Positions 1 through 6,060 of a stretch of DNA of 7,981 nucleotides are shown one piece after another. The notes below the pieces were generated by a model. The model ran no database searches. It was given only the letters and a program-made list of their open reading frames with translations, and was not told the origin of the DNA. Made by a program: the position numbers and the translations under genes. How positions within the stretch are numbered: position 1 is the stretch's first letter; every line of letters begins with the position of its first letter. Source of the stretch: Chloroflexota bacterium (GTDB taxonomy: Bacteria; Chloroflexota; Dehalococcoidia; JAUQQI01); contig JAUQQI010000099.1 in the NCBI GenBank assembly GCA_030549955.1, positions 1-7,981 on the forward strand. The letters are read 5' to 3'.

Positions 1-11
1 GAGGGCCGAAG

Positions 12-950
12 ATGCAACTCTTCGAAGCCGACCCGCGAGCCCGGCTTGAACGGGCCATCGCCGCACCGGTCACGGTTGAAGAGGAGCTGGAATGGGTGCC
101 CGCCCGGCGGGCCAGCCTCTGGGGGGACGCCCTGCGGCGACTCGTCCGGAACCGGCTGGCTATGTTCGGGCTGGCCGTGATTGCCTTCTTCTCGTTCCTG
201 GCGATCTTTGCGCCGGTGGTCGCCCCTCATGATTACGCCGAGCAGTTCTGGGACCACATCGCCGAGTACCCGTCGGCCCAATTCCCCCTGGGGACCGACC
301 TGAACGGGCGGGATATGCTCAGCCGGATGATTTACGGGGCCAGGGTTTCGATGACCGTGGGGCTGGTCGCCCAGTTTATCGTCGTGCTCATCGGGGTACC
401 CATCGGGGCCATCGCCGGCTACTACGGCGGCAAGCTCGACACGGCTATCATGCGGTTCGTCGACATCATGTATGCTTTCCCAACCCTGCTGTTTGTCATC
501 CTGATAATGACCATGCTCGGCAAGGGGCTTTTTAACATCTTCATCGCCATCGGCCTGGTGGGCTGGGTGACCCTGAGCCGGCTCGTCCGGGCCCAGGTGC
601 TCTCCCTGCGGGAAAAAGAGTTCGTTAAGGCGGCCCGGACAATGGGGGCATCAACTGGCCGGATCATTATGCGCCACCTGCTCCCGAACGCCCTTACGCC
701 CATCATTGTGGCCGTTACCTTCGGCATCCCCCAGGCCATCTTCACCGAGGCAGCCCTCAGCTTCATCGGGGTCGGCATTAACCCGCCAACACCATCGTGG
801 GGCCAGATGGTCGGCGAGTACCAGCAGTACATCCGGTCATACTGGCATATGTCGCTCTTTCCGGCTCTGGCCATCGGACTGCTGATGCTGGCGTTTACGT
901 TTTTCGGCGACGGGTTACGGGATGCCCTGGACCCGCGAATGAACGAGTAG
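12..950 (+). CDS. ABC transporter permease, DppC/OppC family
   Basis: Inner-membrane permease subunit of a family-5 (peptide, nickel or similar solute) ABC importer. It would pair with a DppB-type permease and two ATPases, none of which lies in the window. The 312-residue length is typical of DppC/OppC. The N-terminal cytoplasmic stretch (1-45) precedes a first membrane helix at about 50-71. Next comes the conserved family segment with GTD and GRD at residues 94-101, then further helices at about 112-135, 145-168, 172-190, 228-248 and 283-300. The EAA-type loop that docks on the ATPase is at about 203-226 (KAARTMGAS ... HLLPN). The ATG at 12 has a weak GAGGG just upstream. The frame stays open to the left edge, so a start outside the window cannot be excluded. 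A gene so close to the edge is probably preceded by its partner permease in the same operon (inference). The family is clear; the substrate is not. Confidence 0.93.
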   Translation: MQLFEADPRARLERAIAAPVTVEEELEWVPARRASLWGDALRRLVRNRLAMFGLAVIAFFSFLAIFAPVVAPHDYAEQFWDHIAEYPSAQFPLGTDLNGRDMLSRMIYGARVSMTVGLVAQFIVVLIGVPIGAIAGYYGGKLDTAIMRFVDIMYAFPTLLFVILIMTMLGKGLFNIFIAIGLVGWVTLSRLVRAQVLSLREKEFVKAARTMGASTGRIIMRHLLPNALTPIIVAVTFGIPQAIFTEAALSFIGVGINPPTPSWGQMVGEYQQYIRSYWHMSLFPALAIGLLMLAFTFFGDGLRDALDPRMNE

Positions 951-993
951 CCAAAGCCACACATCTCGTCAGCTGGCGATGCAATACCGGAAC

Positions 994-1022
994 TTGACAC
1001 GTCTGCCCGAATTAGCTATCAT
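994..1022 (+). promoter_or_regulatory. Sigma-70-type promoter of the binding-protein gene
   Basis: The -35 box is a perfect TTGACA at 994-999. A 17-base spacer leads to TATCAT (5 of 6 matches to TATAAT) at 1017-1022. Transcription should start near 1029, giving a leader of about 55 bases before the ATG at 1084. A separate strong promoter lets the binding protein be made in excess over the permease, which is common for ABC importers. The prediction rests on sequence alone but is a near-ideal match. Confidence 0.8.
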
Positions 1023-1030
1023 CGTGTCAA
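994..1030. repeat. Perfect 8-bp inverted repeat bracketing the promoter (putative operator)
   Basis: TTGACACG at 994-1001 is mirrored exactly by CGTGTCAA at 1023-1030. The left arm contains the -35 box; the right arm begins directly after the -10 box and covers the likely start site. Because the left arm lies upstream of the start, the pair cannot act as an RNA hairpin of this transcript, so a DNA-level role is more likely. Arm centres are about 29 bp apart, close to three helical turns, which would put two protein-binding faces on the same side. The right arm read backwards also gives TTGACA, but no good -10 box follows it at 16-18 bases, so a divergent promoter is less likely. Confidence 0.5.
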
Positions 1031-1067
1031 AACCGGGCGCTAAAGTGGGCAGAAGTTAAATTCAGGG

Positions 1068-1075
1068 AAAGGAGG
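1068..1075 (+). promoter_or_regulatory. Strong ribosome binding site of the binding-protein gene
   Basis: AAAGGAGG lies 8 bases before the ATG at 1084. It is a near-perfect Shine-Dalgarno sequence and fixes that start. It is the best ribosome binding site in the window along with that of leuS, in keeping with high expression. Confidence 0.85.
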
Positions 1076-1083
1076 CAGGTGGA

Positions 1084-2835
1084 ATGCCGGATATTTTCCG
1101 CTGGTGGGAAGATGAAGAGCAGCTTAAGCTTCTGGCCAGGCGGTTTGAAGCGGTTCGGCTTGGGCGGCGGGACTTTTTAGCCATTGTCGCCGCGGCTGCG
1201 GCCGCCGGCGGCTACGCTTGCGCCCCGACCCAGCAGCCTCAGCAGCCGCGTCCGGAGGAGATGGGCGAAAAGCTGGCAAAGGAGCAGGTATTTCGGACCA
1301 ATACTGAGCAGGACCCGGCAAGCCACGATTTTAACAAGGACCTTTACTGCGGGGGATTTGCTAACCTTTTCGCCGGGTTGACCATGTTCGACCCCAACTT
1401 CGAAGTAAAACCCGACATCGCCGAGCGCTGGGAGCCGAACGCCGACGGGTCTGTCTGGACCTTTTACCTGCGCAAAGACAGCCGCTGGTCGAACGGCGAC
1501 CCGGTAACGGCCCACGACTTCGAGTGGTCTTTCAAGCGCCAGCTTGACCCCCGCACGGCGGCACCCTATGCCGGCTTTCTCTACGACCTCAAAAATGCCG
1601 AGGCCGTCAACCAGAAGAAGGTCACTGATATCAACGCCATTGGGGTTAAGGCCAAGGACGACTATACCCTGGTCTGCGAGCTGGAGGGCCCGCGCGGCTA
1701 CTGGCCGGTACTCACCTCGTACATTGCTGCCCTGCCGTCCCACCGCAAGTCGGTCGAGAAATATGGCGACGCCTGGACCGACCCGAACAAGGTGCCCGAG
1801 GTCGTCAGCAACGGCCCGTTCAAGCTCGTCCGCTGGGATCATGACAAGGTCTACGAGGTCGTCAAGAACCCGAACTACTGGAAGGCGAAGGAGATCAAGC
1901 TCGAACGGATAATCGTTCCCGTCATCGGCTCGGCAGCCAGCCAGCTTGCCTATGAGAATAACGAGATCGACTGGCACTGGCGGGTACCTCTGGGGGAGTG
2001 GCGGCGGGTCCAGGCCGACCCGAAGCTTTCGAAAGAGATTATCAAATTCGACCTGGTCGGCACCTTCTACCTGGAGCTCGGTGTAAAATACAAGCCCTGG
2101 GACGACAAGCGCGTCCGCCAGGCCGTGGCCCACGCCATCGACCGGGAGCGGATTGCCAGTGCCGTTCTGCAGGGCCTTGGCCGCCCGGCCTACACGTTCA
2201 ACCCGCCGGGCTGGTGGGGCTTTAACCCCAAGATTACAAAGGACCACCCCCTCGTTAAATACGAAGGCAAGGATGCCCTCAAGTATCTTCAGGGGAGCCC
2301 ATACGAGGGCGGGCGCAACTGGCCAGCCATTAAGATTTACATGCGGGAGGAAGGTGACGCCCCGAAGGCGGCGGCCCAAGCCATCATCCAGATGCTCAAA
2401 GAAAACCTCAACATGAATGTGGAGCTAGAGGTGATGGAGCCGCGGGCCTTCCGGGGCCAGCTCTGGGAGCACAAGCTGCAGACCGTCTGGATCCGCTGGT
2501 ATATGGACTACCCCGACCCGAACAACCAGCAGTACCAGGTCTTTTATTCGAAATTTACCACCGGCCAGCGGCACCAGTGGTCCAATGATGAGTACGATAA
2601 GCTCGTCAGCGAGGCGAAGGGCATCGTCGACCGGCAGAAGCGGGCGGAGATGTACTGGAAAGCTGACGAGGTTATGCTTGAGGACGCCGCCTTCGTTTTT
2701 GTCTACTATCCCCTCGGCGTCGGCCTGCTTAAGCCGTGGGTTAAGGGCATGCCGAAGACCATGGACGGCGACTGGCGGCCGAACTGGAACATCTTCGTCC
2801 GAATGTACGATTCGCTCTACATCGTCGAACACTGA
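1084..2835 (+). CDS. Family-5 ABC transporter substrate-binding protein, Tat-type lipoprotein signal
   Basis: Extracytoplasmic solute-binding protein (SBP_bac_5, OppA/DppA-like) that captures peptides or similar ligands for the neighbouring permease. The N-terminus is a twin-arginine signal: R28-R29-D-F-L, a hydrophobic alanine-rich core at about 31-41, then Cys46 in GGYAC. The cysteine suggests lipid anchoring, but the lipobox is imperfect (Gly at -3 rather than Leu). The n-region before the RR pair is unusually long at 27 residues and includes an acidic helix-like start. A flexible Q/P-rich linker follows at about 49-60. The mature domain shows the family signature: GLTMFD, then PDIAERWE, then WTFYLRKDSRWSNGDPVTA, with SNGPFKL and NPNYW further on. 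Length (583) is usual for the family. It has its own promoter 3' of the permease gene, so it is the second gene of the importer locus rather than the first. The ligand cannot be read from the sequence. Confidence 0.93.
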   Translation: MPDIFRWWEDEEQLKLLARRFEAVRLGRRDFLAIVAAAAAAGGYACAPTQQPQQPRPEEMGEKLAKEQVFRTNTEQDPASHDFNKDLYCGGFANLFAGLTMFDPNFEVKPDIAERWEPNADGSVWTFYLRKDSRWSNGDPVTAHDFEWSFKRQLDPRTAAPYAGFLYDLKNAEAVNQKKVTDINAIGVKAKDDYTLVCELEGPRGYWPVLTSYIAALPSHRKSVEKYGDAWTDPNKVPEVVSNGPFKLVRWDHDKVYEVVKNPNYWKAKEIKLERIIVPVIGSAASQLAYENNEIDWHWRVPLGEWRRVQADPKLSKEIIKFDLVGTFYLELGVKYKPWDDKRVRQAVAHAIDRERIASAVLQGLGRPAYTFNPPGWWGFNPKITKDHPLVKYEGKDALKYLQGSPYEGGRNWPAIKIYMREEGDAPKAAAQAIIQMLKENLNMNVELEVMEPRAFRGQLWEHKLQTVWIRWYMDYPDPNNQQYQVFYSKFTTGQRHQWSNDEYDKLVSEAKGIVDRQKRAEMYWKADEVMLEDAAFVFVYYPLGVGLLKPWVKGMPKTMDGDWRPNWNIFVRMYDSLYIVEH

Positions 2836-2861
2836 GCCAGCCTCACAGCCGACGCACTTCT

Positions 2862-2902
2862 CGGGCCGCCGGGACGGCGAAGTTCCGGCGGCCCGGGCTT
2901 TC
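2862..2902 (+). terminator. Rho-independent terminator after the binding-protein gene
   Basis: A GC-rich stem begins 26 bases after the stop codon. CGGGCCGCCGG at 2862-2872 pairs perfectly with CCGGCGGCCCG at 2885-2895, extended by a G-T and an A-T pair, around an 8-base loop. A short T-rich tail (CTTTCT) follows. An alternative 7-bp stem, CCGGGCT 2893-2899 with AGCCCGG 2906-2912, overlaps its 3' arm. It marks the end of the importer unit and insulates the next gene. Confidence 0.75.
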
Positions 2903-2926
2903 TGGAGCCCGGCCCTGGCCCGTTTC

Positions 2927-2935
2927 TGTTAAAAT
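2927..2935 (+). promoter_or_regulatory. Extended -10 promoter of the large membrane protein gene
   Basis: TGTTAAAAT is an extended -10 element (TGn followed by TAAAAT, 5 of 6 matches to TATAAT). No recognisable -35 box lies 17 bases upstream, where the sequence is GCCCGG, part of a GC-rich hairpin. An extended -10 often compensates for that. The start of transcription would be near 2942, giving a leader of only about 20 bases before the ATG at 2962. Confidence 0.5.
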
Positions 2936-2961
2936 CACGGGCGTGCAGGGTTTCGGGGACC

Positions 2962-5178
2962 ATGGTCGCAGCTGACCGGCGCCCGGGCACCGACCTGGCG
3001 ACCGCCGCCGCCCTTTTTGCCTTCCTGGCATCAGTTTACCTGCTGACCTTCGGGGGCCGGTTCGGGTCCATCGACGAATTTGCGATCTATGCCGTGGCCG
3101 AAAGCTTGGTCCAGGTCGGCCGGCCTGCCACGCCCCAACTCGAGTTCGCGAAAATACACAACCCGGTCGGCCAGGTCGAGCCCGGCCAGGCTGTCCTCGC
3201 GGCCCCCCTCTATGCCCTCGCCCGGAGCCTGTCCGGTGTGAACACGATCCATGCCGTCATGCTTGTCAACGTCTTCGTGACGGCCCTGGCCGGAGCGGGT
3301 CTCTTCCTGCTGGCCCGAGGGCTGGGCTTCAGGCCGAAGGGCGCTCTGGTAGCAGGCCTGGGCTTCGGTCTGGCGACGATGGCCTGGCCCTACGCCCGGA
3401 CGTTTCTGCGGGAGCCGGCGGTCGGCCTTGCGTGGGTCGCGGCCCTGGGCGCTTTTGTCGGCTGGCAGCGGTCGGGCCGGCCGGGTCTTGCCGGCGTCTG
3501 GATTCTGTTCCTCCTGGGGGCAGCGACTATTAAGGTGACGGCCGCGGCCGCCCTGCCGGCTTTCCTCACCGCCGCCCTCGTGTTCGGGACCAAACCAAAG
3601 TCCGGCGGAACGGCACGGTTAGCTGCGGCGGGACTGGTCGCCCTAATGGGGGCCGTCGCGGTCGCGGCCTGGCGGTTTGGCCTCGATGACCTGCTTCGAA
3701 TCCTGCCGGATTACTCCCCGGCGAATATTCTGGTTCGGACCTACGGCCAGCTTTTCAGTCCGGCCAAGGGTTTACTCTTTTTCTCGCCGCTGGTCCTGCT
3801 CGCCGTGCCCGGCTGGGTTGGGGTCTGGAATCGGAGCCGGCCGGTTGCTAGCGCGGCCCTGGGAACGGTGCTGGTTACCCTCCTCGTCTACGGCGGCTAC
3901 GACGCCTGGTACGGCGGCCTCACCTGGGGGCCCCGCTTTATGGTGCCCCTGCTTCCCCTGCTCACCCTGCCGGTCGCGGCCCTGGTTGACGGGATCGGGC
4001 GGGCGGGCAGAATTCTGGGGGTCGCGGCCTTGCTGTTAAGCTTTCCGGTCCAGCTGGCGGTAGTCGCCGGGGCCTGGGACCAGGCCGTGCTCCAGTTCGA
4101 CTGGGCCACCGACCCGAACTTGCCCTGGTACGACTTCCGCCTCTGGCACCGGTCGCCAGCGGTCTACCAGCTTCGTAGCTGGACCCCGGACCAGGTCGAT
4201 TTCGTCTGGTGGCACCGTTTGGCCGACGGGTCCGTCGTCCGGGATGCCTTTCTGGGACCGGGCCTTGCCCTCGGGACAGCTGCCGCGGCCGGTCTGATGG
4301 TTCTCAGCCGGCGGACCAGCCGGTCTGCCGTCGTGGTCGGAACGAGTCTCGGGCTCACGGTTGTGCTGACCGCCGGTCTGCTCGGCCGTAGCGCCGCGCT
4401 GACCCGCGATTTCCCGGGCCTCTCGCTGGGCGAGGCCCGCCAGCTTGCTGACCGGGTTGGGTCCGCCGGCCAGCCGTTTACCCTGGTGACGGTGTCGAAT
4501 GAATTCTTTATTCACTACTGGCTCGGGCTGGTAAAGGGGCGGTTCGTCCACCACTGGTATTCGCCCTACCAGCGGTCCGGATTCGATGGGGTCCTGGAAT
4601 CCTCCCGGGGTTCCCGGGCGGTCTGGCTGGTCGTCGACCGGTCCCATCTGCCGCCCGGCGAGTCGGGTCGGGACCTCGAATTCTGGCTCAACACCAGGGC
4701 CTACCGGTTTGCGGCCGGCTGGGTCGGAAGTTACGAGGTTTTCGGATACCTTCCACCGACCACTGCGCTGGGCCGCCAGTCGGTCAGCTACCTATGGGAA
4801 AACGGGATTGAGCTAACCGGGTTCGCCCTCGAGACCAACCGGGTCCGGCCAGGAACGGCTTTTCGGCTCGAATTTGACTTCCGGGCCGACCGGCGTCCCG
4901 ACGCCGACTACGACTGGTTCGTCCACCTGGTCGGGCCCGACGGCCGGGTTGTCCTCGGCCGTCACGCCCCGCCCGCATTCGGCGCTCGACCAACCTCGGC
5001 CTGGTCGGTTGGGACGACGGTGACGGACAGGTGCGCAATTCTCGTCCCCGTCGATACTCCCCCAGGGGAATACAGGGTCGTCGCCGGATTTTTCCGGGAC
5101 GGGGCTGGGCCCGTGCCGGCCGTTGGCCAGGACCCGCCCGACTACGTGGTCCTCGGCACCGTCACGGTCCGTCCGTAG
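2962..5178 (+). CDS. Multi-pass GT-C-like membrane protein with C-terminal beta-sandwich
   Basis: Probable membrane glycosyltransferase of the GT-C superfamily (PMT/GT39-like), which move sugars from lipid-linked donors on the outer face of the membrane. Its acceptor and donor are unknown. Residues 12-30 form the first helix. It is followed by an acidic D38-E39 in the first external loop, where GT-C enzymes keep their catalytic acidic residue. About eight or more further helices run to residue 375. Between them are blocks familiar from related uncharacterised proteins: YGQLFSPAKGLLFFSPL (261-277) and WYGGLTWGPRFMVPLLPL (316-333). A second helix pair lies at about 432-475. The rest is soluble, and from about 614 it resembles an Ig-like beta-sandwich: PGTAFRLEFDFRA, then YDWFVHLVGPDGRVV, and late PPGEYRVVAGFF. 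This architecture is common in Chloroflexota (recalled family knowledge). ATG at 2962 has only a weak GGGGAC upstream. The 3' end overlaps the opposing gene by 17 bases. Membrane topology is certain; enzyme class is inferred. Confidence 0.8.
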   Translation: MVAADRRPGTDLATAAALFAFLASVYLLTFGGRFGSIDEFAIYAVAESLVQVGRPATPQLEFAKIHNPVGQVEPGQAVLAAPLYALARSLSGVNTIHAVMLVNVFVTALAGAGLFLLARGLGFRPKGALVAGLGFGLATMAWPYARTFLREPAVGLAWVAALGAFVGWQRSGRPGLAGVWILFLLGAATIKVTAAAALPAFLTAALVFGTKPKSGGTARLAAAGLVALMGAVAVAAWRFGLDDLLRILPDYSPANILVRTYGQLFSPAKGLLFFSPLVLLAVPGWVGVWNRSRPVASAALGTVLVTLLVYGGYDAWYGGLTWGPRFMVPLLPLLTLPVAALVDGIGRAGRILGVAALLLSFPVQLAVVAGAWDQAVLQFDWATDPNLPWYDFRLWHRSPAVYQLRSWTPDQVDFVWWHRLADGSVVRDAFLGPGLALGTAAAAGLMVLSRRTSRSAVVVGTSLGLTVVLTAGLLGRSAALTRDFPGLSLGEARQLADRVGSAGQPFTLVTVSNEFFIHYWLGLVKGRFVHHWYSPYQRSGFDGVLESSRGSRAVWLVVDRSHLPPGESGRDLEFWLNTRAYRFAAGWVGSYEVFGYLPPTTALGRQSVSYLWENGIELTGFALETNRVRPGTAFRLEFDFRADRRPDADYDWFVHLVGPDGRVVLGRHAPPAFGARPTSAWSVGTTVTDRCAILVPVDTPPGEYRVVAGFFRDGAGPVPAVGQDPPDYVVLGTVTVRP

Positions 5179-5617
5179 GCCCGGCCCAGTCCTGTCCCCG
5201 CCAGAGATGGCCAAGTCCCAGCCCGACCAGCAGGCCTGGACCGGCGGTGAACGTGGTTGCAACGACGGCCCCGAAGGCCTGCTGGACGGCCAGGTTCAGG
5301 GCGGCGCCCCGCTCCGGGGTATACCCGAGCAGGGCAGGGGTCAGAAAGGTCGCGGCTATGGCGGCTCCCACGGTGAGGGTCATTGCCAGTGTCCCGGCCA
5401 GGGCCATCCGCCAGTCGGAGGCAGTTGCGCCGAGAAGAACGGCCGCCATGAAGGGGAACCCGAAGGCCAGGTCACCGGGGAGCTGCAAAGGGGCATATGG
5501 GCCGAGCAAGGGCGAAGCGGCCACAATGAGGCTGGCCCCGGCCAAGCCGCAGGCCAGACCCAGGTAAAGGGTCGCGGCGGCCAGCAGGAATTTCCGTCCC
5601 CAGGTCACCGGGACCAT
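5162..5617 (-). CDS. Four-helix membrane protein of unknown function
   Basis: I do not recognise this 151-residue protein. It is strongly hydrophobic, with four predicted helices at about 10-35, 48-65, 70-98 and 112-138, rich in Ala, Gly and Leu. The N-terminus carries a short positive segment (GRK at 7-9) that would stay in the cytoplasm. The C-tail (WRGQDWAGPTDGP) is polar. The ATG (5617-5615) lies inside the end of the upstream LEA2-like gene with a 13-base overlap, and a G-rich run (GCGGGGGG) sits just before it. Translation is therefore probably coupled to that gene. The plus-strand frames across the same bases give Arg/Gly/Pro-rich sequence without domains, so the minus strand is the better reading. 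Its 3' end overlaps the end of the opposing gene. Hydrophobicity and gene coupling support it being real; function is unknown. Confidence 0.65.
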   Translation of the reverse strand: MVPVTWGRKFLLAAATLYLGLACGLAGASLIVAASPLLGPYAPLQLPGDLAFGFPFMAAVLLGATASDWRMALAGTLAMTLTVGAAIAATFLTPALLGYTPERGAALNLAVQQAFGAVVATTFTAGPGLLVGLGLGHLWRGQDWAGPTDGP

Positions 5618-6060
5618 GCCCCCCGCAGGGGAACCGAGAATCGCTCGGCCCCAAAAGGCAGATAGCCGGCGAGCCGTCCATCGAGTTCCCAGGTCCGGCC
5701 GGCCTCCGGCTGGCTCCGCACGTAGCTCAGCCGGTCGGGGTCAATGTTGCCGGTCAACGTAAAATCGGTGTCCCCACCGGGCGGCAGTGGGCGACCGGCG
5801 AAATCCAGCCGACCATCACCGACCGGCTGGCCGTTAAGCCAGAACCGAACCGTCATACTGTCAAGCCGCAAGGTCAGGTCGGAATTGTTGCGGATACGGC
5901 CGGTCATAACTATGCGGGAATCGCGAACCTCCACCGCATCAACCAGCGCCCGCAGGCTATGAATGGCCCGGACGGCCCGACTGTAGTCGGCGGCCGTCCG
6001 GGCCAGGACAGCCACCCCCGCCGCTGCAAGGACGGTGGCCAGAAAGACTCGCCAGGCCAT
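5605..6060 (-). CDS. Membrane-anchored LEA2/WHy-like small protein
   Basis: A 151-residue protein with an N-terminal hydrophobic segment (residues 4-20), probably an uncleaved anchor or signal, then a short helical stretch (25-43). An all-beta domain follows at about 44-149. The pattern of that domain fits the LEA type 2 / WHy fold: RDSRIVMTGRIRNNSDLTLRLDSMTVRFWLNG (47-77), then PLPPGGDTDFTLTGNID (91-107). In that fold an N-rich turn is followed by alternating strands and a PPG turn. Such proteins sit outside the membrane and are linked to desiccation stress in plants; bacterial and archaeal roles are mostly unknown. The only upstream in-frame option before a stop at 6090-6088 lacks ATG/GTG/TTG, so the ATG at 6060 is fixed; its ribosome site is weak (CAGGT). 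It is the first gene of a two-gene unit with the downstream membrane protein. The domain call is from pattern recognition and is tentative. Confidence 0.65.
   Translation of the reverse strand: MAWRVFLATVLAAAGVAVLARTAADYSRAVRAIHSLRALVDAVEVRDSRIVMTGRIRNNSDLTLRLDSMTVRFWLNGQPVGDGRLDFAGRPLPPGGDTDFTLTGNIDPDRLSYVRSQPEAGRTWELDGRLAGYLPFGAERFSVPLRGAWSR

Noticed and set aside
1005..1030. Divergent minus-strand promoter using the reversed TTGACA at 1025-1030
   Set aside because: No acceptable -10 box lies 16-18 bases away, and no minus-strand gene lies downstream of it.
1177..2379. 400-codon open frame on the minus strand opposite the binding-protein gene
   Set aside because: It lies fully inside a gene with clear family signatures; its translation has no recognisable domain. 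Long antisense frames are expected at this GC content and codon use.
5031..5665. Two overlapping plus-strand frames across the four-helix membrane protein gene
   Set aside because: Both encode Arg/Gly/Pro-rich sequence without domains and run opposite a hydrophobic protein whose start is coupled to the upstream gene.
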